A DNA stretch of 64,000 nucleotides from Azomonas tarimensis (GCF_042648805.1 NZ_JBHRXZ010000012.1:133891-197890); one strand, 5' to 3'. Shown: positions 54,666 to 63,776, numbered from the stretch's first letter. Notes: generated from the letters alone by a model not told the origin. Translations and numbers: made by a program.

Positions 54666-57600
54666 TCAATGGAAGTCACGGCTGCGAACATCCAGCCCGT
54701 CGAGCAGTTCACTGATATCTGTCAGCCGCCCGGCGATGACATGCCGCACTCCGCTCTGGTACTCCACTCGCCCCTCCACCTGCAGCAATCGGGCCTCGAT
54801 CAAGGCCTTGCGCTGGCGTTCAGCCAGACTATGCCAGACCACCACGTTTACCATGCCATGCTCGTCTTCGAGGGTTACGAAAACGACACCACTGGCGGTA
54901 CCTGGCTTTTGCCTCCCTGTAACCAGCCCGGCCACGCGCGCTGGGCGACCATGCTCGATAGCCGCGAGCTCAGATGAATGGCGACAGCGGCGGGCGCGGA
55001 GCTGCTCTCGCAACAGTGCCAGCGGATGCGGTCCTAGGGTGGTACCGAGGGTGGCGTAATCGGCATGGATATTATCGGCAGCGGAAGGCAGCGGCAGAAC
55101 CACATCCGACTCGCCTTCTGACGGCAGGTCATCGAACAAGGGGCGCTGTGCCTCATGCCCTGCCACGCTCCAGCGCGCGCGATGACGGTGGCCTGCCAGC
55201 CCATGCAAGGCGCCCGAATCGGCCAGCAGCGTACGAGCTCGCTCATCGAGTCGACTACGGCGGCACAGATCATCGACGCCCATGAAAGCCTGCTGCGCAC
55301 GTGCGGTGATGATGCGTCCCGCCATCTCTTCGCTGAACCCGCGGATCATGCGAAAACCCATGCGAATTGCGGGCTGCGCTGCGCAAGTAGAAGGCTCGAG
55401 CGAACAGTCCCAATGGCTGTGCAGTACATCGACGGGGCTCACCTCCAGCCCGTGACGGCGCGCGTCCTGCAGGATTTGGTCAGGGCTGTAGAAGCCCATT
55501 GGCCAACTGTTGATCAGCGCACAGGCGAAGGCGGCAGGCTCATGGCACTTGAGCCAACAGCTGGCATACGTCAGCAGGGCAAAACTGGCTGCGTGGGACT
55601 CGGGAAATCCATAACTGCCAAAACCTTTGATCTGCTCGAAGATACGGGCGGCAAATTCACCGCTGTAGCCATTGGCAAGCATCCGCTCGGTAAGCTTCTG
55701 CCGATGCGGTTCGAGCCCCCCGTGACGCTTCCAGGCAGCCATGGACCGGCGCAACTGATCAGCTTCGCCGGGCGTGTAGTCGGCGGCAACGATGGCCAGT
55801 TCCATCACCTGCTCCTGAAACAGGGGGACCCCCAGGGTACGCTCGAACACTTTCTTCAGCTTTTCATCCGGATAACTGACCGGCTCTTCACCGTTCCGCC
55901 GGCGCAGATAGGGATGGACCATGTCACCCTGTATGGGGCCAGGCCGCACGATGGCCACCTCGATGACCAGGTCGTAGAACGTTCTGGGCTTGAGGCGCGG
56001 CAACATCGCCATTTGCGCCCTGGACTCGATCTGGAAGACACCTATGGTGTCGGCGCGGCTGATCATGTCGTAGGTAGCCGGACACTCCGCAGGAATGGTG
56101 GCGATGCTCAGGTCTCGTCCGCGATGTCGGCGCAACAGGTCAAGGGTACGACGCAAGGCGGTCAGCATGCCCAAGGCGAGCACGTCGACCTTTAGCAAGC
56201 CCACCAGATCGAGATCGTCCTTGTCCCACTGGATCACGGTGCGCCCCTCCATCGCGGCGTTTTCCACCGGCACCAGCGTATCCAGGGGATATTCGGAAAT
56301 CACGAAGCCACCGGGGTGCTGCGACAGATGCCGGGGGAAACCGAGGAGCTCTGAGGCCAGCGTCAGCACACGATGAAGCAGCGGGCTGTCCGGATCGAAG
56401 CCGTTCTCTCGGAGCCGCTCGGCACTCGGCAAATGGTGGTAACCGCAGCAATCGGCCAGTGCACTGACCTGATCCGCTGGCAGCCCCAGCGCCTTGGCCA
56501 CATCGCGCAGGGCGCCGGCCCCCTGGTAACTGCTGGCAACCGCGGTGAGCGCGGCACGGCCACGACCGTAGCGCTGGAAGATATGCTGAATCACCTCCTC
56601 ACGTCGCTCATGCTCGAAATCGACATCGATGTCCGGCGGCTCGTTGCGCTCCCTGGATAGGAACCGCTCGAAGAGCATGTTCATCCGCGACGGGTCGATT
56701 TCAGTGATGCCGAGCGCGAAACACACAGCCGAATTGGCCGCAGATCCACGGCCTTGGCAGAGGATGTGACGACTGCGAGCAAACCGAACGATATCGTGGA
56801 CCGTGAGGAAATAGCTCTCGTAGCCCAGTTCGGCAATCAGCGACAGTTCCTTGTCCAGCAGCTGAGTCACGCGCTCAGGCACACCCTCCGGCCACCGCCA
56901 GCGCGCACCCGTTTCGGTCAATTCACGCAGCCAGCTACTGGCCGTCCGGGCTGGGGGCACCAGCTCATGGGGATACTGGTAGCGCAGTTGACTCAGGTCG
57001 AATGTGCAGCGCTCGGCTATGCGCAGGGTTTCCGATAGCAGGGATGGCGGATAGAGCTCGGCAAGCACGTCACGAGGTCGAAGATGGCGCTCGCCATTGG
57101 GGAACAGCCAATGGCCGGCTTCCGCCACGCTCATGTGATGCCGTATGGCGGTCAGCGTATCCTGCAGGGCCCTCCGACCTCGCGCGTGCATGTGTACATC
57201 CCCGGAAGCGACCGGAGGAATACCCAGCTGCTTAGCCAGCGCCAGGCATTCACCCAGGCGACGGGCATCGTCAGGCCCACGATGCAGCTCCACCGCCAGC
57301 CAGAGTCGATCGGGAAACAGGCTGCGTAACCAGCCCCCCTCCTCCACATGATCCAGCCTGCGCGGCAGCCACAAGGCCAGAAGGCCATCGAGCGGCTCGC
57401 AGAAGTCCTCGCGCAAGAGTTGATAACAGCCCTTTCGGGCCCTGCGCCTGGCGATGGTAATGAGTCCGCAGAGCCTTTGATAGCCCATGAGATTTTCAGC
57501 CAGCAGCACCACTCGCGGACCATCATCGATCGTCATTTCGGCTCCTACGATCAACCTCGGCCCAGTATTCTTCGAAGCCTGCCAGGCGCGGACGATACCG

Positions 57601-57749
57601 GCCAATGTGCATTCATCAGTTATGGCCAGTGCCCGGTAACCGTGGCGCCGAGCACGCTCGAACAATTCCTGAGCACTGGAAGCGCCACGTTGAAAACTGA
57701 AGTTGGACAAGCAATGCAGCTCGGCATACTCGTCCTTCACGAGAACCAC
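54666..57749 (-). CDS. dnaE2: Error-prone DNA polymerase DnaE2 (ImuC)
   Basis: A 1027-residue C-family polymerase responsible for damage-induced mutagenesis with ImuA/ImuB. The N-terminal PHP-like domain begins YAELHCLSNFSFQRGASS. Polymerase active-site acidic motifs are LCQGRGSAANSAVCFALG and PPDIDVDFEHERREEVIQ near residue 370. The C-terminal OB-fold region is VFVTLEDEHGMVNVVVWHSL. The GTG start at 57749 overlaps the imuB stop by 13 bases; a GTG at 57740 has better RBS spacing. Last gene of the lexA2 operon, SOS-controlled. Confidence 0.95.
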   Translation of the reverse strand: MVLVKDEYAELHCLSNFSFQRGASSAQELFERARRHGYRALAITDECTLAGIVRAWQASKNTGPRLIVGAEMTIDDGPRVVLLAENLMGYQRLCGLITIARRRARKGCYQLLREDFCEPLDGLLALWLPRRLDHVEEGGWLRSLFPDRLWLAVELHRGPDDARRLGECLALAKQLGIPPVASGDVHMHARGRRALQDTLTAIRHHMSVAEAGHWLFPNGERHLRPRDVLAELYPPSLLSETLRIAERCTFDLSQLRYQYPHELVPPARTASSWLRELTETGARWRWPEGVPERVTQLLDKELSLIAELGYESYFLTVHDIVRFARSRHILCQGRGSAANSAVCFALGITEIDPSRMNMLFERFLSRERNEPPDIDVDFEHERREEVIQHIFQRYGRGRAALTAVASSYQGAGALRDVAKALGLPADQVSALADCCGYHHLPSAERLRENGFDPDSPLLHRVLTLASELLGFPRHLSQHPGGFVISEYPLDTLVPVENAAMEGRTVIQWDKDDLDLVGLLKVDVLALGMLTALRRTLDLLRRHRGRDLSIATIPAECPATYDMISRADTIGVFQIESRAQMAMLPRLKPRTFYDLVIEVAIVRPGPIQGDMVHPYLRRRNGEEPVSYPDEKLKKVFERTLGVPLFQEQVMELAIVAADYTPGEADQLRRSMAAWKRHGGLEPHRQKLTERMLANGYSGEFAARIFEQIKGFGSYGFPESHAASFALLTYASCWLKCHEPAAFACALINSWPMGFYSPDQILQDARRHGLEVSPVDVLHSHWDCSLEPSTCAAQPAIRMGFRMIRGFSEEMAGRIITARAQQAFMGVDDLCRRSRLDERARTLLADSGALHGLAGHRHRARWSVAGHEAQRPLFDDLPSEGESDVVLPLPSAADNIHADYATLGTTLGPHPLALLREQLRARRCRHSSELAAIEHGRPARVAGLVTGRQKPGTASGVVFVTLEDEHGMVNVVVWHSLAERQRKALIEARLLQVEGRVEYQSGVRHVIAGRLTDISELLDGLDVRSRDFH

Positions 57750-59143
57750 CCCTGCAGCACCCAGGGGCCCCTTCGCCCAACATCGCGATAAGCCCAGCCG
57801 AGCCGGCCATCCTTCGTTTCAATGAGGTAGTAGTCACGGCGCACGTCACCGCCGTCCCACCACCCGGACTCGATGCGCTCCGGCCCAGCCAACAGTCTGG
57901 GCGTGCCCTCGAGAGCCATAGGCTGGCGCAACAGCCAACCGGGTCGCGGCGATTCATTCTGTGGCGTTGCGGCTGCGCCGGTCTCTGCAAGCCAGGCCAT
58001 TTCAGGGCGGTGATCAGGCCGCATGCAGACGCCGTGCACGGCACTGTCCCCCAAGCGCGCCCTCAAGCGCTCACGCAACTGCTCCCAGCCTATCGATTGA
58101 TGCGGGCGCTCCTCGAACAGGCCCATATGCTCGGGGATAAACTTCGGTAGATCGCCAGCGACCAGACGGACCCGGCGCACGGCTGCCGGCAGGCACAAAC
58201 GCTCCAGGCGCCCCTTGGCCAGCTCGAACAGCAGCGCGGCGTCCCGCTCAGCTCTGAGAAGACCCACAGGCACTTCGGTCTCGACACCCTCGGCATGCTG
58301 AAGAAAGAGTTCGTAGCGCTGCACACCACAGTCCCGACCAGCCAGAAAAGCCCCTAGGTCGGATGTGAGCCGACGCAGCGGGAACAGCAGGGCCTGAATG
58401 GACTCCACGTCGTAGTTGAGCTCGATACTCTGATCGAAACGATCTGGTGGCGCATAACTGTCCAGCACCAATGGACGCCGTCCCAGCAGTTTATCCAGAT
58501 GCTGCAAGACAGGCTCAGGGAACCGGCGGGCCAGCCCTGCACGCGGCAACGACAGAACCTGATGAAGCGTACGAAGCCCCATCCGCTGGAATGCGTTGAC
58601 GCTTTCTCGCGGCAGCCCCAGGCGGTCAATGGGCATCTGATCGAGGACCTTGCGCAAACTCTCCTCATCAACCGCCAGGCCATCATGCACATTGCACAAT
58701 ACCCGTGCTGCTGCCGGGTTTGGCGCTACGGCAAGGCGATGACTGAAGCCCAATGCAGTCAACTCGCTGCGCAGGCGTTGTTCGAAGCGAGGCCAGGGGC
58801 CAAAGAGATTCAGACTAGACTCGACTTCCAATAACAGGGTACGAGAAAACCGCATACTGACCCGTGAGCTGTAGCGGTAGGCCCAAGCGGCCAGAAAGCG
58901 CTGATGGCGCTGGACCTCTGCCGGGTCATACTCGACTGTGGCGAAATCTCGTGTCAGCAGGTGTGCAGCGGCAAGGCTTTGGCCAGGCCGCAATCCCAGC
59001 AGGCGCGCAGCCCCATTGGCCGCCCGAATGATGCGGCGCTGACTGGGACCCTCGACAAGGACCAGGGGAGCAAGCGGGTCGTCAAGATTTCGCAGAACGC
59101 CATCAAGGGCCAGCTGCGGCAAATAGATACAGACCCAGCGCAT
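57737..59143 (-). CDS. imuB: ImuB, Y-family polymerase-like mutagenesis protein
   Basis: A 468-residue Y-family DNA polymerase homologue that acts as a scaffold between DnaE2, the beta clamp and ImuA. The first strand reads MRWVCIYLPQLALD, where active Y-family enzymes have a catalytic aspartate, so it is predicted catalytically inactive, as known for ImuB. A helix-hairpin region lies near LRTLHQVLSLPRAGLARRFP. It begins 7 bases after the imuA stop and overlaps dnaE2. Its role in SOS-induced translesion synthesis follows from the conserved cassette. Confidence 0.94.
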   Translation of the reverse strand: MRWVCIYLPQLALDGVLRNLDDPLAPLVLVEGPSQRRIIRAANGAARLLGLRPGQSLAAAHLLTRDFATVEYDPAEVQRHQRFLAAWAYRYSSRVSMRFSRTLLLEVESSLNLFGPWPRFEQRLRSELTALGFSHRLAVAPNPAAARVLCNVHDGLAVDEESLRKVLDQMPIDRLGLPRESVNAFQRMGLRTLHQVLSLPRAGLARRFPEPVLQHLDKLLGRRPLVLDSYAPPDRFDQSIELNYDVESIQALLFPLRRLTSDLGAFLAGRDCGVQRYELFLQHAEGVETEVPVGLLRAERDAALLFELAKGRLERLCLPAAVRRVRLVAGDLPKFIPEHMGLFEERPHQSIGWEQLRERLRARLGDSAVHGVCMRPDHRPEMAWLAETGAAATPQNESPRPGWLLRQPMALEGTPRLLAGPERIESGWWDGGDVRRDYYLIETKDGRLGWAYRDVGRRGPWVLQGWFS

Positions 59144-59150
59144 TCTTCAC

Positions 59151-59768
59151 TCAGAGCTCGGCAGCGATGAGCACGGGCGCTGCCGGTGCAAGACCACCAC
59201 GGCACTTCAAAACCCTAACGCGACCAGGTCCTTCCTCGAAAGCAATGCGCAACGCCGCTGGCGACGGGTTTCTGGATACACTCAGTGGACGATAAGCGAA
59301 AGCCAGCGTCTGCCCTGTTTCGGCCGCCACGCACAAGCGGCGTATCGTTCGCTCATCCGACAAGCCAGGCCAGCAGAGCACTGCCCCACAAGTACCCGAG
59401 CGCAAACATTGCTCGGTAGCCCAGAGCGCATTTTTACCTTCGGCTTCGATGATGACCACTTGGCGTAGATCGATGCCAGCGGCCAGCCAAGCCTGGGGGT
59501 AAACGTTGTACGGAGGGGCGACCAGCACTATGCGCTCGCCAGCCCTAGAGAGTCTCTCCAGGGTTGGCCAGAGTAGCCCTAATTCACCCATGCCAGCCCC
59601 CGGAACCAGAATTTCACTCAGCGAGGCATTCGGCCAGCCGCCGGTGGGCAGCACGGCATCTAGACGCGCATGCCCGCTCGGCTGGGCACCGATAGGCCGT
59701 GCCGGTCCCTGTCCTTTCCATACCTGCCGGTCGCGCAACAGCGACTCGAGCGCTATTACGGCGGTCAT
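59151..59768 (-). CDS. imuA: ImuA, translesion synthesis-associated protein
   Basis: A 205-residue protein with a RecA/SulA-like fold, partner of ImuB in the mutasome. Features are SGHARLDAVLPTGGWPNASL and SEILVPGAGMGELGLLWPTL. No complete Walker A lysine is evident, which suits the SulA-like reading. ATG at 59768 overlaps the lexA2 stop (TGATG) with GAGG upstream; a TTG at 59771 was the alternative. It is coupled to lexA2 and followed closely by imuB. Confidence 0.92.
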   Translation of the reverse strand: MTAVIALESLLRDRQVWKGQGPARPIGAQPSGHARLDAVLPTGGWPNASLSEILVPGAGMGELGLLWPTLERLSRAGERIVLVAPPYNVYPQAWLAAGIDLRQVVIIEAEGKNALWATEQCLRSGTCGAVLCWPGLSDERTIRRLCVAAETGQTLAFAYRPLSVSRNPSPAALRIAFEEGPGRVRVLKCRGGLAPAAPVLIAAEL

Positions 59769-60385
59769 CAATCCCGCCTCAATAAGCCGCAGAACACTCC
59801 CTCGATGGAGAGGTCCTGATCGGGTCCCACCACGATCGGCGAGTAGGCCGGATTACGTGGCATCAAACGGATCGAATCGATACCTCGCTCGAAGCGCTTG
59901 ATGGTCACTTCACCATCAAGCCGCGCGACAATGATCTGGCCCTCACGCGCTTCCTGGGCACAGGAAATCCCAACCAGGTCACCATCAAGGATTCCATCGT
60001 CGATCATCGAGTCACCCTGCACTCGAAGAAGATAATCCGGCACTCGGGAGAATGTATTGCGATCAAGCGTCAAGTGCTCATGCAACGCCACATCCGGGCC
60101 AATCGGAGCCCCGGCCGCTACACGGCCAAGCACGGGTACCTCGATAAGCTCTGTTCGCCCGGCCCGATCCAGCAGGCGAATCCCGCGGGCCTGATGCGGA
60201 ATCACCTCGATGAGTCCGGCCTCGGTCAGGGCTTGAACATGCTTGCGCGCCACACTACGTGAGGCAAAGCCGAACGCCTCGGCGATTTCGGCAAGGCTGG
60301 GTGGTTGACCCTGCTCAGCGATACGTTCGCGAATGAAGGTCAGAATGGCTGTACGCCGAGGACTCAAGATACTCATGGAGTACAT
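59768..60385 (-). CDS. lexA2: LexA-family repressor LexA2
   Basis: A 205-residue SOS repressor controlling the imuAB-dnaE2 cassette. The N-terminal winged HTH (SLAEIAEAFGFASRSVARKH) precedes the S24-type self-cleavage domain. The Ala-Gly cleavage site is in GRVAAGAPIG (near residue 91). The Ser/Lys dyad is Ser126 (QGDSMIDDG) and Lys163 (GEVTIKRFER). The start is uncertain: ATG at 60385 has AAGAG upstream and lies inside the operator palindrome, while ATG at 60376 lies just after it. The promoter region ends at the contig join. Confidence 0.92.
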   Translation of the reverse strand: MYSMSILSPRRTAILTFIRERIAEQGQPPSLAEIAEAFGFASRSVARKHVQALTEAGLIEVIPHQARGIRLLDRAGRTELIEVPVLGRVAAGAPIGPDVALHEHLTLDRNTFSRVPDYLLRVQGDSMIDDGILDGDLVGISCAQEAREGQIIVARLDGEVTIKRFERGIDSIRLMPRNPAYSPIVVGPDQDLSIEGVFCGLLRRD

Positions 60386-60393
60386 TTGTACTC
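60378..60393. promoter_or_regulatory. LexA2 operator (SOS box) overlapping the lexA2 start
   Basis: A perfect palindrome GAGTAC-ATTT-GTACTC, which fits the AGTAC-N4-GTRCT type box described for LexA2 of Pseudomonas putida. It covers the likely ribosome-binding site and first ATG. Autoregulation is therefore expected. Confidence 0.85.
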
Positions 60394-60662
60394 TTATCGA
60401 ACTCGATTGGCTAGCCCTCTATCTCAACAGCGACCAGATAACCCCAACGAAGCATTGAACGCCATGACCCGAACGTCATCCATCGTCTTCGCGCAGATAA
60501 GTAAGGGGGGCTTCAAGAATTCGTTCAGGCAACCGGCTCAGTGCTTGGCTATGCGTGAATCGTCGACGGGACTGGAATTTGTGCGGCGCAGCCCTGTTTT
60601 CCCCTGCTTGGCCGTAGGGGAGCACTGGCGGCATCGGCAGCATCTGTTTTTCCGAGCCCAAA
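60386..60662. other. lexA2 upstream region to the contig end
   Basis: About 280 bases holding the lexA2 promoter and sequence I cannot assign. The last 19 bases repeat the sequence following the 5S terminator at 63712-63730. No gene is seen. The frame crossing the Ns is an artefact. Confidence 0.5.
60644..60662. repeat. 19-base copy of the rrn downstream flank (left copy)
   Basis: CTGTTTTTCCGAGCCCAAA is identical in the same orientation to 63712-63730, directly beyond the 5S rRNA terminator. Here it runs exactly into the N gap. Confidence 0.9.
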
Positions 60663-60672
60663 NNNNNNNNNN
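60663..60672. other. Assembly gap (10 Ns)
   Basis: Ten Ns join two contigs. The left flank matches the post-5S sequence of an rRNA operon, so the missing sequence probably includes an rRNA operon. The N count is likely nominal. Confidence 0.95.
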
Positions 60673-60714
60673 TCGAGACCATCCCTCCAAGTCGTATTGA
60701 GCCAGTCAAGCAGC

Positions 60715-60751
60715 GATTAAAAGAAAGGCAGATATTTTCATATCTGCCTTT
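60715..60751 (-). terminator. Terminator directly after tRNA-Thr
   Basis: On the minus strand AAAGGCAGATA-TGAAAA-TATCTGCCTTT is followed by CTTTTAA: an 11-bp stem with T-rich tail beginning 3 bases after the tRNA CCA. Confidence 0.8.
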
Positions 60752-60754
60752 ATC

Positions 60755-60830
60755 TGGAGCTCATGAGCGGATTTGAACCGCTGACCTCACCCTTACCAAG
60801 GGTGTGCTCTACCAACTGAGCTACATGAGC
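60755..60830 (-). tRNA. tRNA-Thr (GGT)
   Basis: A 76-base cloverleaf with CCA: acceptor GCTCATG, D-arm TAGCTCAGTTGGTAGAGC, anticodon stem ACCCT/AGGGT with loop TGGTA region giving GGT, and T-arm GGTTCAAATCC. Last of the tRNA-Tyr, Gly, Thr cluster. Confidence 0.95.
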
Positions 60831-60854
60831 GAAAACAATGCCCAAGCGACAACC

Positions 60855-60928
<74 letters not shown>

Positions 60929-60954
60929 GGAAGCCGTGGCTTACGCTTTGAAAC

Positions 60955-61039
<85 letters not shown>

Positions 61040-61170
61040 AGAAAGTGCCGGCATTTTCCATGCCGCGCCGCCTCTTGTCAACCTTTTCCCAATAAAAACT
61101 TGAGGTTAGGTAAAACATCCTGGCCCTTTGAGCTTTCTCTCCCGAGCCAGATCCGGCAGCGGGCGCAATT

Positions 61171-61851
61171 CTAGGGGAACTGCCCGTTGACTGCAATGCT
61201 TGTGCAGTCAACTTCGCGATCTTGCAGAGAAGCCAGTCCACCGAGATAGCGGGAAAGGTTTTCGTCGAGCAGCGCGACACTGCGTTGCTCTATTCGCACC
61301 CACATCTGCCGCCTTGCCCTGGGTAGCTGGCGGACCTCTGGAGCATATCCCGCATTTCGCAATCTCGCCCGGCCCCGTTCTGCGATCTCCTCGCGAGAGA
61401 AGATACCCAGGGATATACCATTGGCGAGATCACCGGTTGTAATGATATGCCCATCGATATTGCGAGACTGAAGCTCGCGCAACTGTCGTGTAGCGGCCTG
61501 GCGGGAGGAGGTGGGCATCAGGTACAACCAGTAGTCGGTGCCGCCCTCCACTTCGAGCGGATAGAGCTCAGCCGGGATATTCCGCGCGAGCAGCCGCTGA
61601 ACCATGGACGAAGCTGCCGAAGCGGTCGCAAATTCACCCAACAGACGGCAGCGCTCGCCCCGCAGCGTCACGCCGCCTACGGACGCACCTCGATCACTGC
61701 CGGAGGCTTCTATGAGCATCGTCAACCTTTGGGAATCAGGGCGATACACCGAAACCGGGGCCACCTCGATCGAGGTGGCCGGGCTCGCCTGCCGTTGCCA
61801 AACAAAGTAACCGATGTTGAGCGCGACAAGCAGCGTTAGAACCGCCCGCAT
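61171..61851 (-). CDS. SPOR-domain-containing membrane protein
   Basis: A 226-residue protein with a single N-terminal membrane helix or signal (MRAVLTLLVALNIGYFVWQR). The rest is periplasmic, with two SPOR-like halves: ATASAASSMVQRLLARNIPA with YWLYLMPTSSRQAATRQLRE, then GISLGIFSREEIAERGRARL with YAPEVRQLPR. It sits after coaX and before tRNA-Tyr, the conserved place of this family in pseudomonads. Function is probably peptidoglycan binding and is otherwise unknown. It is only distantly like the XcpQ and DedD SPOR domains. Confidence 0.85.
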   Translation of the reverse strand: MRAVLTLLVALNIGYFVWQRQASPATSIEVAPVSVYRPDSQRLTMLIEASGSDRGASVGGVTLRGERCRLLGEFATASAASSMVQRLLARNIPAELYPLEVEGGTDYWLYLMPTSSRQAATRQLRELQSRNIDGHIITTGDLANGISLGIFSREEIAERGRARLRNAGYAPEVRQLPRARRQMWVRIEQRSVALLDENLSRYLGGLASLQDREVDCTSIAVNGQFP

Positions 61852-61863
61852 GCTGCGACCCCC

Positions 61864-62586
61864 TCAAGGGCAGGCAATGGATAATCCCCGAAAAACCAGG
61901 TCCGGCATGCTGACCAGACCGTCGAGATCGGCCACTACTGGCGCATCTCCGCCGGTCGCCAGTAGCTGGCACTCGCTCCCGAGGAGTTCACGAGCGGAGG
62001 TGATCTGTGCGCTGACGTATGCACGCATCATGAGCGTGCAGCCGCGCTCGACAGCATCTCCGGTTTCTACGCCCGGAGTCATCAATGCCTGAAGATTGGG
62101 CTTCATCGGGGCGTAACGCACACGCCGTGTCTCACGATTGAGCTGATCCCTCATAAGGCTCAGCCCTGGGGCGATATACCCCCCAAGATGCTGACCTTCC
62201 CGGTCAACCAGGTCGACTGTCACCGCCGTGCCGAGGTCAACAACCATGCAGGCGCGTTTCGCGACCTCATAGGCCGCCACCACTGCCAGCCAACGGTCAG
62301 CACCAAGCATCTCGAAGTGCCGGTACCCGTTGCGTACCGTCCCTAGCTTGGCTACGGACCGGGCACGACTCACGTGAATATTCCAGCGATCTTCGATGGC
62401 GGCGATCAATTCTGCAGTCTCAGCCTCGCCTCTGACGCTTACCAGCCGGGCACGCACGAGGTCTCCGGCAGCTGCAGGCTCGATATCCTCGAGCACCTTG
62501 ACTACACCTATAGGCCCAGCGTCGCCACTGTGGTTAACGCATCGCCACTTGATGAAACTGTTGCCGCAGTCGAGCTCAAGAATCAT
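61864..62586 (-). CDS. coaX: Type III pantothenate kinase
   Basis: First step of coenzyme A synthesis, ATP-dependent phosphorylation of pantothenate. The 240-residue ASKHA-fold protein has the phosphate motif MILELDCGNSFIKWRCV, the central VVDLGTAVTVDLVD near residue 118, GGYIAPGLSLMRDQL, and the late ATGGDAPVVADL. Its start overlaps the birA stop by 11 bases and the SPOR gene follows after 12 bases, so the three form an operon. Confidence 0.96.
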   Translation of the reverse strand: MILELDCGNSFIKWRCVNHSGDAGPIGVVKVLEDIEPAAAGDLVRARLVSVRGEAETAELIAAIEDRWNIHVSRARSVAKLGTVRNGYRHFEMLGADRWLAVVAAYEVAKRACMVVDLGTAVTVDLVDREGQHLGGYIAPGLSLMRDQLNRETRRVRYAPMKPNLQALMTPGVETGDAVERGCTLMMRAYVSAQITSARELLGSECQLLATGGDAPVVADLDGLVSMPDLVFRGLSIACP

Positions 62587-63538
62587 TGGTCAACCTCAAG
62601 CTCAACTCCCCAGCACTAAAAAACTGCTCGCGCCCCTCGACTAACATCCGCAGCGCACCATCAGCCGCTATACCATCTACGATACCTCGCGTAGTACGCG
62701 TCGGACTATGCAGATCGCAAACCTTCCCCTGCCATAAATGGTGCGCCTGCCACTCCTCGCGCAGGGCCTCGAATCCGAGTGCGGTATGTCTGGCCAGATA
62801 AGCCTCAAGACTGGCTGCAAGCTCGAGGGCCAGTTTCGTACGATCAACAACGGAACCCGTTTCAATACGCAAAGATGTCCATGCCTGATCTACATCAGGA
62901 GCCGTCAGCATGTTCACGTTGACCCCAACCCCGATTACCACATGACAGACATCGGAAGGGTCACCCGTCAGCTCCAGCAATACTCCAGCCAGCTTCCGGC
63001 CTCGTACCAGGATATCGTTCGGCCATTTCAGCCCAGCGGACGTCAGCCCGAACTTTCTGATGCCCTGCAGCACCGCCAGTCCAGCAACCAGGCTGAGCCC
63101 CGAAAGTTTATGGGCGCCCTGCTCTAGTCGCAGCCCCAGACTCAGATAAAGGTTGTGATAGCTCGGGCTGACCCAGGCGCGGCCGCGCCGTCCGCGCCCC
63201 GCGCTCTGCCCTTCGGCGAGAACGAGCAGCGGCATGGAGTCGCACCCGGAAAGCGAGCGCAAGCATTGGGTATTGGTGGAATCGACCTGATCATGAAGTT
63301 GCCATGCCCAACCAAGCTCTTGCAGCGCTGGAGCCATTCGCTCGCCGTCGAGCAATGAAAGGGGTGAGGCGAGACGATAGCCTTTCCCAGGAACCCTATG
63401 TAATTCGATGCCAGTATCAGACTCGAGCCGGCGGAGCTGCTTCCAGACTGCGGACCGACCAACACCCAGCAAAGTCCCCAGCTCCTGGCCTGAATGAAAC
63501 TGGCCATCGCTCAATAAGCACAACAAGGATTTATCCAT
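62576..63538 (-). CDS. birA: Biotin-protein ligase and biotin operon repressor
   Basis: Attaches biotin to the acetyl-CoA carboxylase carrier protein and can repress biotin synthesis genes. The 320-residue protein has an N-terminal winged HTH (GQELGTLLGVGRSAVWKQLR) and the ligase core. The biotinyl-AMP loop is AEGQSAGRGRRGRAWVSP near residue 112. LKWPNDILVRGRKLAGVLLE and VVIGVGVNVN follow. I chose ATG at 63538 (MDKSLLCLLSDG, GGAG upstream); the in-frame ATG at 63601 lies in the spacer after 5S. It overlaps coaX. Confidence 0.95.
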   Translation of the reverse strand: MDKSLLCLLSDGQFHSGQELGTLLGVGRSAVWKQLRRLESDTGIELHRVPGKGYRLASPLSLLDGERMAPALQELGWAWQLHDQVDSTNTQCLRSLSGCDSMPLLVLAEGQSAGRGRRGRAWVSPSYHNLYLSLGLRLEQGAHKLSGLSLVAGLAVLQGIRKFGLTSAGLKWPNDILVRGRKLAGVLLELTGDPSDVCHVVIGVGVNVNMLTAPDVDQAWTSLRIETGSVVDRTKLALELAASLEAYLARHTALGFEALREEWQAHHLWQGKVCDLHSPTRTTRGIVDGIAADGALRMLVEGREQFFSAGELSLRLTNDS

Positions 63539-63711
63539 AACTCCGCAGTCCACACAGACACCAAGAGGAGCGGTCTCCGTTGCCTCGACGGCCCAGGGCA
63601 AACCGACATCTTACACTGGCCGTGAAACATCGGATCGACACGAAGCGCATCCTCAAACAGTTTTCAAGCTGCTCGCAATCAACCCGATCAAGTCAAGCGC
63701 GAGCACGGCCC

Positions 63712-63730
63712 CTGTTTTTCCGAGCCCAAA
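63712..63730. repeat. 19-base rrn downstream flank (right copy)
   Basis: Identical to 60644-60662. It lies at the T-tract side of the 5S terminator and marks the conserved 3' boundary of rRNA operons in this genome. Confidence 0.9.
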
Positions 63731-63766
63731 GACAAACCCCCAGCCTGCTAGTGCAGGCTGGGGGTT
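63728..63766 (-). terminator. rRNA operon terminator
   Basis: On the minus strand AACCCCCAGCCTGC-ACTA-GCAGGCTGGGGGTT (14-bp perfect stem) is followed by TGTCTTT. It lies about 10 bases after the 5S 3' end. Confidence 0.9.
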
Positions 63767-63776
63767 CGGTATAGGT

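Noticed and set aside
57737..59143. ImuB as an active Y-family polymerase
   Set aside because: The N-terminal catalytic aspartate position is not acidic (WVCIYLPQL), as in known inactive ImuB proteins.
60305..60700. Frame crossing the N gap
   Set aside because: Contains undetermined residues and spans an assembly join.
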